Source of the DNA: Rubrobacter_A sp965214435
Lineage (GTDB): Bacteria > Actinomycetota > Rubrobacteria > Rubrobacterales > Rubrobacteraceae
Assembly (NCBI GenBank): GCA_965214435.1
Contig: OZ243960.1
Location: 2,852,001-2,916,000, forward strand
Direction of reading: 5' to 3'
Length of the DNA: 64,000 nt
Below the pieces are notes generated by a model. The model saw only the letters and a list, made by a program, of their open reading frames with translations. It searched no databases and was not told where the DNA came from. A program made the translations under genes and the position numbers. This document shows, one piece after another, positions 35,258-43,295 of this stretch (its first letter is position 1; each line of letters begins with the position of its first letter).

Positions 35258-36160
35258 GTGAGTAGCGTGGAGACTGGGCTTCCCGAGGTACGGTACAGCT
35301 ACGGCGGGGACGAGTTCGTTTTCGCGGAGCTTGCAGAGGCGATGAGCCTGAAGATCAACTTCCGGGCGATGGCGATCACGAACCGGCTCAGGGAAGAGAG
35401 CATCGAGGGTATCGTGGACATCTGCCCGTCAAACGCTTCGTACATGATCCGGATAGACCCGGACGTTCTGCGCCCGGACGACCTGATCTCCCGCCTCAAG
35501 GAGATAGATGAGGAGGTCGGCGACGTCCAGGGCTTCGAGATCGAAACGAGGGTCGTAGACGTGCCGGTACTGATCGAAGACCCCTGGACCCACGAGACCC
35601 TGATGCGCTTCCGCGACCACCATCAGGACCCGGACGCCACCGACCTTGAGTACGGTGCCCGCATCAACGGCTACGACACGAAAGACGACTTTATCGAGGC
35701 CCTCCTGGCTTCGCCGTGGCTGGTAACCATGATCGGTTTCGTGCCGGGGTTGCCCTGGTGCTACCAGCTAGTCCCGCCCGAAGAGCAGATCGAGGTCCCC
35801 AAGTACGTCCGGCCCCGCACCTTTACCTCCGAGCGGGCGTTCGGCTTCGGCGGCGGCTTCGCGGTTGTCTACCCGGTGCAGGGCGCGGGCGGCTACCAGC
35901 TCTTCGGAACGGCCGCCGCTCCGGTTTTGGACCTCAGCCAGAGTCTCAAAGACTTCCAGGAGAACATAGTCTTCCCGAAACCTGGTGACATCTTCAAGTA
36001 TCGCGGCGTGGACCGGGAGGAGTACGACGGGATACGGTCTACAGTCGAAGATGGGACGTTCGAGTACCGCAAGGCGGATTTCACCTTCCACGGAGACCGC
36101 GCGCTGGAGGACCCGCACGCTTACAACGAGGAGATCCTGGGGGTGCTCTATGGCGATTAA
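35258..36160 (+). CDS. pxpB: 5-oxoprolinase subunit PxpB (allophanate hydrolase subunit 1 family)
   Basis: With PxpA and PxpC, PxpB cleaves 5-oxoproline to glutamate using ATP. The ~300-residue protein contains the CT_C_D domain: RYSYGGDEFVFAELAEAMSLKINFRAMAITNRL, the core FIEALLASPWLVTMIGFVPGLPWCYQL, and FGFGGGFAVVYPVQGAGGYQLFGTAAAPVLD. It is longer than the usual ~220-240 residues. The GTG at 35258 follows GGGAGCGAGG and is preferred over the frame start at 35186. It overlaps pxpC by 11 bases. Confidence 0.88.
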   Translation: MSSVETGLPEVRYSYGGDEFVFAELAEAMSLKINFRAMAITNRLREESIEGIVDICPSNASYMIRIDPDVLRPDDLISRLKEIDEEVGDVQGFEIETRVVDVPVLIEDPWTHETLMRFRDHHQDPDATDLEYGARINGYDTKDDFIEALLASPWLVTMIGFVPGLPWCYQLVPPEEQIEVPKYVRPRTFTSERAFGFGGGFAVVYPVQGAGGYQLFGTAAAPVLDLSQSLKDFQENIVFPKPGDIFKYRGVDREEYDGIRSTVEDGTFEYRKADFTFHGDRALEDPHAYNEEILGVLYGD

Positions 36161-37124
36161 AGTCCGGCAGCCGGGCCTCCTCACTACCGTCCAGGATACG
36201 GGACGCTTCGGTCAATACGACATCGGGATGCCACCCTCGGGCGCGATGGACGTGTTCTCTTACCAGGTCGGTAACTACCTCGTCGGCAACGAAGAGGGCG
36301 CGGCGGGGCTGGAGATAACGTATTTTGGGCCGGAGATCGAGTTTACGCAGGACGCGGTCATCGCTATCACCGGCGCGGAGTTGCCGCCCAAGATCAACGG
36401 CGAAAGAGCCGCAACCTGGGAGACGCTCGCGGTAGAGGAGGGCGACGTGCTCTCCTTCGACTACCTGAAGAGCGGTGCCCGCTCGTACCTGGCGATAGCC
36501 GGCGGCATAGACGTGCCGGTCTTTATGCACAGCCGTTCGACGTACACCCTGATCGGGCTCGGCGGCCACGAGGGTCGCGCCCTCCAGGAAGGCGACGAAC
36601 TCAAGGTCGGAGAGTCCAACGGCGCTTCGGATCGGGTCGGAAAGCGGGTGGAGGATAGAAACATCCCAGCGTACAGCGACGAGCCGGAATTGCGCGTGAT
36701 CGTCGGCCTCGCCAGCTACCGGCTGACAGAAGAGAGCCTGGAGACGTTCCTGAGCACCGAGTGGACCGTGACCCCGGACGCGGACCGCATCGGCTACCGC
36801 TACCGGGGCGGCGAGCTGGAGTTCGTCGAGCGGGAGCAGCCGGCGGGCGCGGGCGCGGACCAGGCGAACGTCGTGGACTTCGGCTACCCGGTCGGCTCCA
36901 TCCAAATTCCCGGCGGCGTCGAGCCCATCGTGCTAAACAACGATGCCGTGACCGGCGGCGGCTACGCCACCATCGGCACCGTCATAAGCGTGGACCGCGA
37001 CACCCTCGCCCAGACCAAGACCAACGACAAGACCCGTTTCCGCTCGGTGAACCTTGAAGAAGCGATGGAGGCGCGCCATCAGCGGCGGCAGCAGATGCAG
37101 GAGATCCGCGAGGCTCTAAGCTAG
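36150..37124 (+). CDS. pxpC: 5-oxoprolinase subunit PxpC (allophanate hydrolase subunit 2 family)
   Basis: PxpC is the partner of PxpB in the ATP-dependent 5-oxoprolinase. The 324-residue protein begins IKVRQPGLLTTVQDTGRFGQYDIGMPPSGAMD, the family signature, and has RSYLAIAGGIDVPVFMHSRSTYTLIGLGGHEGRALQEGDEL and the C-terminal PVGSIQIPGGVEPIVLNNDAVTGGGYATIGTVIS. The ATG at 36150 lies within the end of pxpB; longer frames upstream are out of phase with the family N-terminus. Translation is probably coupled to pxpB. Confidence 0.92.
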   Translation: MAIKVRQPGLLTTVQDTGRFGQYDIGMPPSGAMDVFSYQVGNYLVGNEEGAAGLEITYFGPEIEFTQDAVIAITGAELPPKINGERAATWETLAVEEGDVLSFDYLKSGARSYLAIAGGIDVPVFMHSRSTYTLIGLGGHEGRALQEGDELKVGESNGASDRVGKRVEDRNIPAYSDEPELRVIVGLASYRLTEESLETFLSTEWTVTPDADRIGYRYRGGELEFVEREQPAGAGADQANVVDFGYPVGSIQIPGGVEPIVLNNDAVTGGGYATIGTVISVDRDTLAQTKTNDKTRFRSVNLEEAMEARHQRRQQMQEIREALS

Positions 37125-37147
37125 GTAATCTCTAGGCGGGAAGGCAG

Positions 37148-37930
37148 GTGAGCACCGTGCAGATAGACTTCAATTGCGACATGGGAGAGAGCTTCGGCCC
37201 ATACTCATTCGGCGCTGATGAGGAGTTGATGCGATACATATCGTCGGCCAACGTCGCGGCCGGTTTCCACGCCGGCGACCCGCACGTGATGCGCCAGACC
37301 GTGGCGCTGGCGAAGGAGCACGGAGTAGCGGTGGGTGTTCACAACGGCTACCAGGACCTGGTCGGGTTCGGGCGTCGGGAGATGAGCCTGTCCCCCGAAG
37401 AGATACACGACGAGTTGATCTACCAGCTCGGAGCTTTGCGCGAGTTCGCCCGCTACCACGACATGGAGGTCCAGCATGTAAAGCCCCACGCCTCGCTCTA
37501 CATGGCCGCGGCCCGCGACGAGGAGATCTCCCGCGCCATGATCGAGGCGATCCAGAGCGTAGACCCGGCCCTCGTCATCTTCTGCATGCGGTCGTCGGCT
37601 ACCTACGAGCTGGCGAAGAAGATGGACCAGCCGGTAGCCACCGAGTTCTTCGCCGACCGCGACTACAACGACGAGGGCCGGATCGTCTTTACCCGCAAGG
37701 TGACCGGGGAGCTAGAACCCGAAGAGGTCGCGGATAGGGTAGTGCGGGGCATAACCGAGGGCAAAGTAACCACCGTGAACGGCAACGACATAGATGTTCC
37801 TTCTGACTCGGTCTGCGTCCACAGCGACACACCGGGAGCCGTAAAGCTGGCGGAGGCCATAGCCCGCAAGCTAGGGGAGAACGACATCGAGATCCGCCCG
37901 TTTGGACGGGCGCAAAAGAGAGTCTCTTAG
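37148..37930 (+). CDS. pxpA: 5-oxoprolinase subunit PxpA (LamB/YcsF family)
   Basis: PxpA is the third 5-oxoprolinase subunit, with a deformed beta-barrel fold. The 260-residue protein shows IDFNCDMGESFGPYSFGADEELMRYISSANVAAGFHAGDPHVM at the start, then GVHNGYQDLVGFGRREMSLSPEE and VQHVKPHASLYMAAA, and SVCVHSDTPGAVKLAEAI at the end. It starts at a GTG at 37148. It is 23 bases after pxpC and 13 bases before the biotinyl carrier gene, so the four genes form one operon. Confidence 0.94.
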   Translation: MSTVQIDFNCDMGESFGPYSFGADEELMRYISSANVAAGFHAGDPHVMRQTVALAKEHGVAVGVHNGYQDLVGFGRREMSLSPEEIHDELIYQLGALREFARYHDMEVQHVKPHASLYMAAARDEEISRAMIEAIQSVDPALVIFCMRSSATYELAKKMDQPVATEFFADRDYNDEGRIVFTRKVTGELEPEEVADRVVRGITEGKVTTVNGNDIDVPSDSVCVHSDTPGAVKLAEAIARKLGENDIEIRPFGRAQKRVS

Positions 37931-37943
37931 AGGAGGACTAGCG

Positions 37944-38183
37944 TTGGCCGAAAAGACCGTCAAAGCCCCGATGCCCGGCACTTTCTACCGCCGGCCCGAC
38001 CCGGAGAGCGACGCCTACGTCGAAGAGGGAAGCAACGTCTCGGCTGGCGACGTTATTGGACTCGTCGAGGTTATGAAGTCGTTTCACGAGATCAAGGCCG
38101 AAGAAGCCGGCACGGTCTCGAAGTTCCTGGTCGGGGAGGAGGAAGCCGTCAGCGCCGGGCAAGACCTCATAGAGCTAGAGTAA
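37944..38183 (+). CDS. accB: Biotinyl carrier domain protein (AccB-like)
   Basis: This is a small biotin carboxyl carrier protein of 79 residues: VKAPMPGTFYRRPDPESDAYVEEGSNVSAGDVIGLVEVMKSFHEIKAEEAGTV, where the Lys of EVMKS (~residue 43) is the expected biotinylation site. It is the biotinyl domain alone, without the long N-terminal part of canonical AccB. It starts at a TTG with AGGAGGA upstream. Located at the end of the pxp operon and divergent from accC, it hints that oxoproline use involves a biotin step, as found in other pxp-acc clusters. Confidence 0.88.
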   Translation: MAEKTVKAPMPGTFYRRPDPESDAYVEEGSNVSAGDVIGLVEVMKSFHEIKAEEAGTVSKFLVGEEEAVSAGQDLIELE

Positions 38184-38425
38184 CCTGCAGGTCTCCCCCG
38201 GTTTGCATAAGTTCTCAAAAGAAAATGTGGTGTAAAGAGAGATAGACTGCCGGTTAAACCACAGCACAACTTCACTTGCCCGGGGTGCAAGAGATCTTCG
38301 CTCTCCTCCCACCGGAGTTGTATCTGTAGCAGAAAGGATAGTGCGGACCGCAAAGACCATGTAAAGCAGCGCGTTTTAGACCAGATTAGAGTCAAAAGAC
38401 TCCGGCTCAGAAGCCAGAGGCTGTA
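38184..38425. repeat. Degenerate copy of the island's right end (outside attL)
   Basis: From 38213 to ~38350 this stretch matches 57102-57240 in the same orientation, by eye at just over 80% identity with one short gap. It is followed after ~35 bases by ATTAGAGTCAAAAG (38385-38398), which matches the sequence next to the right att site (59405-59418), and then by the att repeat. It reads as a remnant of an earlier related element. Weak protein-like frames in both copies are not convincing. Confidence 0.65.
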
Positions 38426-38487
38426 TTTTACCTGCAAATGAGGGGGTGACCGACGGGGCTCGAACCCGCGACCTTCGGAGCCACAAT
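38426..38487. repeat. attL: Left attachment site of the island (partial tRNA-His)
   Basis: The 62 bases are identical to 59446-59507. They contain the 3' half of tRNA-His, from the anticodon loop (ATTGTGG on the minus strand) to the end, plus 19 bases beyond. Identity stops exactly at the anticodon loop, the usual crossover point for tyrosine integrases. The 5' half of the tRNA is absent here, so this is the displaced tail of the original tRNA. Confidence 0.9.
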
Positions 38488-38590
38488 GGGATCACCCGTA
38501 TATCTCCTAGTATCGCCCAGTGTCATAAAGTCCTGCAAATCGACTAAAAAAGTGAATCTGTAATTCGCCTGGTGTCGCTGAGTGTCGCCC

Positions 38591-38615
38591 GGGTTAGAGT
38601 CAGGGTTAGAGTCAA
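38591..38615. repeat. Tandem arm-type repeats inside the left end
   Basis: GTTAGAGTCA occurs twice in tandem (38593-38602 and 38605-38614), ~105 bases inside attL. The same tandem pair occurs inside the right end (59394-59414). Several AGTGTCGCC-like repeats lie between this pair and attL. They are likely arm-binding sites for the integrase or binding sites for the excisionase. Confidence 0.6.
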
Positions 38616-38693
38616 ATCTACCGTGCTCTACCAGCCTGCCGAGATGATCTCGTTAGAAATTTCTACCTCTCCATCCAATTCTCTATCTCCAGT

Positions 38694-39026
38694 TCAGGCA
38701 CTCGCTGGAAATGGTGCTCGTTGACGCCCGGTGTCGCGCTCACGCTCCACGTAGATCTCGTCGATCACCGCGTCCAGATCTTTCTCCTCCGCCTCACCCC
38801 ACGCTCTCGCCAGGGCTATCGCACCCGACGGCTGGAAAGTGGCGGCGCTCCGCTGCTCCTTTTCCAGGCGCTCCAAATCCTCCACACCCACCAGTGCGGC
38901 GAGTGGTCTACCCCGCCACTCTATAACGAAGCGTTCTTCCCCATAACCAGCAAGCGCCATCAGCGCCGAGAGATGGGCCTTTGCCTCTGTTACTCTTACT
39001 TTTTCCGCTGTTGTTGCCTCCATCAA
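38694..39026 (-). CDS. Orphan Phd/YefM-family antitoxin
   Basis: The 110-residue protein starts with a Phd-like DNA-binding region (EKVRVTEAKAHLSALMALAGYGEERFVIEWRGRPLAALVGVEDLERLEKE), then an Ala/Glu-rich toxin-binding-like tail (EAEEKDLDAVIDEIYVERERD). No toxin gene follows; the last ~10 residues (GRQRAPFPASA) look like read-through into unrelated sequence. It is the leftmost gene inside the island, so its toxin was probably lost near the boundary. It might still serve as an anti-addiction or regulatory gene. Confidence 0.8.
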   Translation of the reverse strand: MMEATTAEKVRVTEAKAHLSALMALAGYGEERFVIEWRGRPLAALVGVEDLERLEKEQRSAATFQPSGAIALARAWGEAEEKDLDAVIDEIYVERERDTGRQRAPFPASA

Positions 39027-39251
39027 ATTAAAAGAGTCGTTTTGACCAACTTAGCATTGATTCTTGCTGAGTAGTGGCTTACAGAAACACCCGTACTGAT
39101 AACTGAGACGAGTCAAGCACGTACTTCCTAAGCGATAATGAGTTCCTATATTATCCGGGCATTTGTCTCATTACAGCCGCGAGATCGCCACCGTGCAACT
39201 TTATGTACTGTCTTGTCGCCTACATCAGTGGAGTAGATGGAATCAGCTATA
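39027..39251. other. Intergenic region without recognised features
   Basis: It is somewhat richer in A and T than the flanking genes. It must hold the promoter of the orphan antitoxin gene and the end of the defence operon. Nothing else was recognised. Confidence 0.4.
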
Positions 39252-39677
39252 TTAACCACCTAGCCCTTTGTCAATTTTACGTTCCGCCTCTTTCAGGCGC
39301 GCATGTCCGGTCCACAACCTTGTCGCACCTCCGAGCCAGTAGGCCAGCACGGTAACCCAGAGCGGTGCGTAGACAAATAACCAGGGGTCAACGGCCGAGC
39401 GTTCGATAGGGACGTAGAGTGAGAGGACGGCCAAACTGGTCACCAACACGCCGACCACGATGAAGCTCCAAAGAGGCATGGCAGCCTTCAAGCCAAGCCA
39501 CTGCGGGCGCACATTCTTCCACTCGTCCCGGGCCTCGAACAGGCTCAAGGAATTTTGGAAGGACCTAACCGATCCGTGCCAAGACTCGACTTGGCTGAAG
39601 AACAAGCTGCCCACAAAGCTTATGATCGCGAAGTAGAAGGCGATAAGCGAAAGTGTGTTACTCACCCTGACTTCCAT
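39252..39677 (-). CDS. Small membrane protein of unknown function
   Basis: The ~141-residue protein is unrecognised. It has a hydrophobic N-terminal helix (TLSLIAFYFAIISFVGSLFF), a polar middle (~30-60) rich in Trp and Arg, then two more helices (LWSFIVVGVLVTSLAVLSLYV and WLFVYAPLWVTVLAYWLGGA) and a short charged tail. Its start overlaps the end of the 192-residue gene; an ATG at 39677 or a GTG at 39665 is possible, and the frame opens at 39698. It is the last gene of the defence operon and may act at the membrane, as effectors of abortive systems do. Confidence 0.7.
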   Translation of the reverse strand: MEVRVSNTLSLIAFYFAIISFVGSLFFSQVESWHGSVRSFQNSLSLFEARDEWKNVRPQWLGLKAAMPLWSFIVVGVLVTSLAVLSLYVPIERSAVDPWLFVYAPLWVTVLAYWLGGATRLWTGHARLKEAERKIDKGLGG

Positions 39678-40236
39678 GCAGTTGGGTATCAGCCTCATTC
39701 CCGAATACCTCAGTTAGAGCCTTGTGGTGGTTCGGTCCCATCTCGTAGCGCAAGCCCTCCAAAGTAGTTTCGCCACGTACGATGGACTCGAGCTTCCCCT
39801 GCGCAGCGAGGCCGCGTATCGTGCGGTCCATGAGATCCCGGATGCCAGGATCTACGACTACCACGCAACTGTTCCCATCATCTGACCATCGCCCTCCGTT
39901 GAGCGAGCTCAGAACTGCCTGTGCCTGCCGACGCCGCAGCAGACGTCCGTGACGATACGCGAGGTTTTGCATCACGTAGCGCGCCCGGCCCATAGGCAGC
40001 CCAAGCAACTCTCCCAGGCGCTCGGCAGAAGGTACTTCGTCGACCAGAACGCGGTCGTAGAGGTCGAATACACGGCGAGTCTCAAGCTCCGATATCGACA
40101 TAGGACGGAAAGAGCCATCGAACCACGCTACCCACTCGGCAAAGGCCGCCTCTATCAAGTCCGGTGTGTCCGCCTCGGGAATAGACTCCGCAATGTTCTC
40201 CAGAAGATACTCGGGAATGTTTATCTCGATTCGCAT
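39658..40236 (-). CDS. Conserved-looking protein of unknown function, defence operon
   Basis: The 192-residue protein is unrecognised. The N-terminal ~40 residues (MRIEINIPEYLLENIAESIPEADTPDLIEAAFAEWVAWFDG) resemble a small helical DNA-binding or dimerisation segment. The middle (~70-115) has helix-turn-helix-like text: SAERLGELLGLPMGRARYVMQNLAYRHGRLLRRRQAQ. The C-terminal part includes VVVVDPGIRDLMDRTIRGLAAQGKLES. It lies 55 bases behind the large helicase and overlaps the membrane protein gene, so all three probably act together. A regulator or adaptor role is a guess. Confidence 0.7.
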   Translation of the reverse strand: MRIEINIPEYLLENIAESIPEADTPDLIEAAFAEWVAWFDGSFRPMSISELETRRVFDLYDRVLVDEVPSAERLGELLGLPMGRARYVMQNLAYRHGRLLRRRQAQAVLSSLNGGRWSDDGNSCVVVVDPGIRDLMDRTIRGLAAQGKLESIVRGETTLEGLRYEMGPNHHKALTEVFGNEADTQLHGSQGE

Positions 40237-40291
40237 CTCAAACCTCGACTCCTACATGCCGTGGATAATGTCTATGGCCTCACGTGAGCGT

Positions 40292-43234
40292 TTATACCGA
40301 CGCCATCACGGCCAGCTTCTCACCCCTGACATTCTTCAGGAAGTCGCTGGCAGCGGCGAGCACGTTGGCTTGTTTTTCGGACAGCCCGCTCTTGGAGATA
40401 CCGGGCTGCACCAAGACGACCTCGTAGCGTACGTTTTTCCGCTTGGCCCTTTCGAGAGTCTCCTCCAGCATGGACAAATCGCCTCTTACGAAGCGTGACC
40501 CGCCCCTCAGCCGTTTACGAAGCTTCTCCAGCACGTCGTCGGGACTCTTAAACCACACGATGGACTTCAGGACCTGGCCGCACACCTCGTAGACGTCGTC
40601 GACCCTGTCGCCGGGCTCGGGACCGCCGGAGCCCTTACAGTGATAGAAGCGGACCCTCACTTCCGACGGACACTCTTCTACGGCAACGAAGTCCGCGATC
40701 TCGCCGGTTCGGTGGTCGTATATAAGGATTGGCGTCTCCGGATCGTCGAGGTGGTTCTCAAGGAATTCATGGATGGTGAGTTTGCCGCCAAGGTCCTTCT
40801 TATCGGAAGGGAACTCGGCGGTGATCTCCACACCACTGTCTTTCCACTCGATCGGGAAGATCCGTTCCGGATCGAACCTCTCAATCCGGGAAGCATCGTA
40901 GGTAAATAACTCGTTGCCACGCAAAAGCGACAGGCGCGCAGAGTCGGAGAAGTGGAAGTTGAGGGGTCTCGAGTTCAGGTAACCAATCAGCATGATCTCC
41001 TCGCGACCCTTTGTGAGCGACACCTCCTGTTGGTCCTCAAAGGCTGGCTCGAAGAAGACGCTCGACGTCAGTGAGAAATCTACCGGCCAGTTGAGACCCT
41101 CGCCCCCTATCACGACGCGTATGGTTTCCTCCCCGCAGTTCTCACGATCGACCTCTAGATCTAGGTCGAGGAGGTCGCAGGTTACCGGTTCTCCGTTCTT
41201 GTTTACATAGGTCGCCCTTATTGGGCTCACGTACGCGCTCACGTCCCACTCGACGCTTAGAAGGCCCTCGGGTATCTCCCCTACCTCGCGGCCGACCGTG
41301 AGGAAATCGAGACCGGACTGCGTCGTCACCTGGCGGTCGCTTTCTATCTTGCTGGCTAGACTCTCGCGCCAGCGCAGCAGGTCGGGAATCTGGGAGTACC
41401 TGTGGCTCCACACTTTGGAGGCGCTGCTGTACCCTATTGTTTCTCCCTCATCCCCGTACCCGGACTTACCGTAGACGTGCCCCCGATGGTAGAGCAGACC
41501 ATCTGTGCGATTCAGGACTTCCTGCGCCCGGGGTCCTGTGACAATCCGGTAGGAGGCGAGGTTGCTGTTCATCATTCGGTTCTTCATCCCTACGTTGAAA
41601 AACCGGGCATTCTCGAAATCTATGAGGACCTGATTTATGCGCGTCAACGAAAGAATCTTATGGGTACCTCCGCAGAACCGCTTGGCAAGCTCTTCGTAAA
41701 GGGAATCGCTGCGCTCCGACGCATTGATGAACAGAAGTCGGGATTCACGGTGGTAGATGACTACGAAGAGATCGTACTCTGAGCCATAGAACCGCTCCAA
41801 AGACGTCCAGCGGGGTTTGTGCAGCCTACGTGTCACAAACGTAGCCGCGGACAGCTCGTGGCTTGCCCTCTGAAAGATGACCTCGAAGCCGGGCGGAAAC
41901 TCGATCTCCTGAGTAACGTCGACCTCCTGCTCTACCCTATAGATCTTTACGTGGGTGTACGGCTGCAGCGCGTATAGAGACAGGTTCTCGGTATCAGGAA
42001 TGCTATGGACGAGATCTTCAAATTTGTCGAGGGCCTCCCTGACCTCTTGTTCCCGTTCGACGCGGCCCTCGCTCAAGTTTGGCACTATCTCCTGCCACAC
42101 CGCATCGTCTTTGTACAGCTTTTCCTCCTCCACCCGTATCTCTGAGGGAACGGCCAAGAACTTCGCCCCACCGATGTTCTCGTCTCCAGTACGCGCAAAG
42201 CGGCCGATAAACTGGAGAGTCACGGCAAGCGATTTGTGCGGCGCGTGGACGGCGGCGATCTTCAGGTTCGGGAAGTCGAACCCCTCTCCTAGCATGTTCA
42301 CGCAGATCACCCCATCGAGGTCTCCAGATTTGAGGTCCCTAATAGATTTCTCTATGCGAGAGTAGGAGTGCCCGCTGTGGATGACGCGCAGCCTTAATCC
42401 AGTGTGCCCGGCGTAGACCTCGGCGAGTTCGTTGGCCCGTGCCTTCGAGTCGGTTCGAACCATAAGAAAGTGGTCGAGTTCATTATCCTTGTCGACACGA
42501 AAGATGCGTTCGGCCTGCTCGGCAATCGCCACGTCATCGGAGATGCCGGGAACGGGCGAGACGGGCACGTACTCGATATCGCCGAATATGCCGTCGGCAT
42601 AGGCCTTCTTCATGGGGTAGCCGTAGACTAACCGTCCCTCAATCTCGCGCCTGTCTTGACGGAACGGCGTCGCGGTGAAGAGCACGCGCTTGGCGCTCGG
42701 GAAGGAGGACAGCAGTTTGTTCCACGTAATAGCAGGGCTGTGGTGAGCCTCATCGACCAGGATTAGATCAAAGAGGTCGTCAGGAGGATCAGGCACGTCT
42801 TCTAGGGCAGGGCTAATGCTGCTCGGCGTGCCCACGACTACGTCGTACTCGCGCAGCTCCTCCCACCCTTCGGGCGAAGAGATCCTACGCTTAACGTCGG
42901 CGACACGAGGATCAACTACCGCTTCCTCGAGAACTCTGGCACGCTTAAGCACTGAGAGCGTCTCGAAGTTCTCCTTTATCTGGCTACGTACTAGGACGCT
43001 CGGCGTAACGACCAAGACCCGCTTCGCCCGTTCGACGAAGGCGCACATCATAAGGACAGCAGTTTTGCCCGATCCAGTGGGCATAACTACTATCGCAGGC
43101 TCTTCATCCCGAATAGTAAAGTGGGACGCTACCGCATGAATCGCACCAATCTGGCAACTCCGTAGGCCCTCGCTGTCCTCTCCACTTATCGGGTACTGAA
43201 CGGCATCATAATATTGCTCGAAATACGTGCTCAT
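40292..43234 (-). CDS. Large DEAH-box (type III restriction-like) helicase
   Basis: This is an SF2 helicase of 980 residues. It has motif I MPTGSGKTAVL (~51-61), Ia VLVVTPSVLVRSQI (~73-86), II ILVDEAHHSP (~158-167), III LFTATPFRQDRR, and the second RecA lobe with GVICVNMLGEGFDFPNLKIAAVHAPHKSLAVTLQFIGRFAR (motifs V-VI). The ~550-residue C-terminal half has no recognised domain and could contain a nuclease or sensor. It lies downstream of the split methylase and upstream of two unknown small genes. It differs from DISARM DrmA, which has DUF1998. Its helicase motifs are intact. Confidence 0.85.
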   Translation of the reverse strand: MSTYFEQYYDAVQYPISGEDSEGLRSCQIGAIHAVASHFTIRDEEPAIVVMPTGSGKTAVLMMCAFVERAKRVLVVTPSVLVRSQIKENFETLSVLKRARVLEEAVVDPRVADVKRRISSPEGWEELREYDVVVGTPSSISPALEDVPDPPDDLFDLILVDEAHHSPAITWNKLLSSFPSAKRVLFTATPFRQDRREIEGRLVYGYPMKKAYADGIFGDIEYVPVSPVPGISDDVAIAEQAERIFRVDKDNELDHFLMVRTDSKARANELAEVYAGHTGLRLRVIHSGHSYSRIEKSIRDLKSGDLDGVICVNMLGEGFDFPNLKIAAVHAPHKSLAVTLQFIGRFARTGDENIGGAKFLAVPSEIRVEEEKLYKDDAVWQEIVPNLSEGRVEREQEVREALDKFEDLVHSIPDTENLSLYALQPYTHVKIYRVEQEVDVTQEIEFPPGFEVIFQRASHELSAATFVTRRLHKPRWTSLERFYGSEYDLFVVIYHRESRLLFINASERSDSLYEELAKRFCGGTHKILSLTRINQVLIDFENARFFNVGMKNRMMNSNLASYRIVTGPRAQEVLNRTDGLLYHRGHVYGKSGYGDEGETIGYSSASKVWSHRYSQIPDLLRWRESLASKIESDRQVTTQSGLDFLTVGREVGEIPEGLLSVEWDVSAYVSPIRATYVNKNGEPVTCDLLDLDLEVDRENCGEETIRVVIGGEGLNWPVDFSLTSSVFFEPAFEDQQEVSLTKGREEIMLIGYLNSRPLNFHFSDSARLSLLRGNELFTYDASRIERFDPERIFPIEWKDSGVEITAEFPSDKKDLGGKLTIHEFLENHLDDPETPILIYDHRTGEIADFVAVEECPSEVRVRFYHCKGSGGPEPGDRVDDVYEVCGQVLKSIVWFKSPDDVLEKLRKRLRGGSRFVRGDLSMLEETLERAKRKNVRYEVVLVQPGISKSGLSEKQANVLAAASDFLKNVRGEKLAVMASV

Positions 43235-43295
43235 GACCTAACCTGACATCTATCTCACTCTGAACTGGTGCTTTGGTACAGACATCCTGATCTCC

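Noticed and set aside
38175..38437. Apparent minus-strand proteins with similar text at 38175-38437 and 57104-57250 (shared ASEVVL...FNR...LYT)
   Set aside because: They lie in the repeated non-coding stretch, have no convincing start or ribosome binding site, and end differently; the similarity follows from DNA repeat identity.
38426..38487. A second tRNA-His gene at the left end
   Set aside because: Only the 3' half is present; the sequence diverges at the anticodon loop and cannot form the D arm or acceptor stem.
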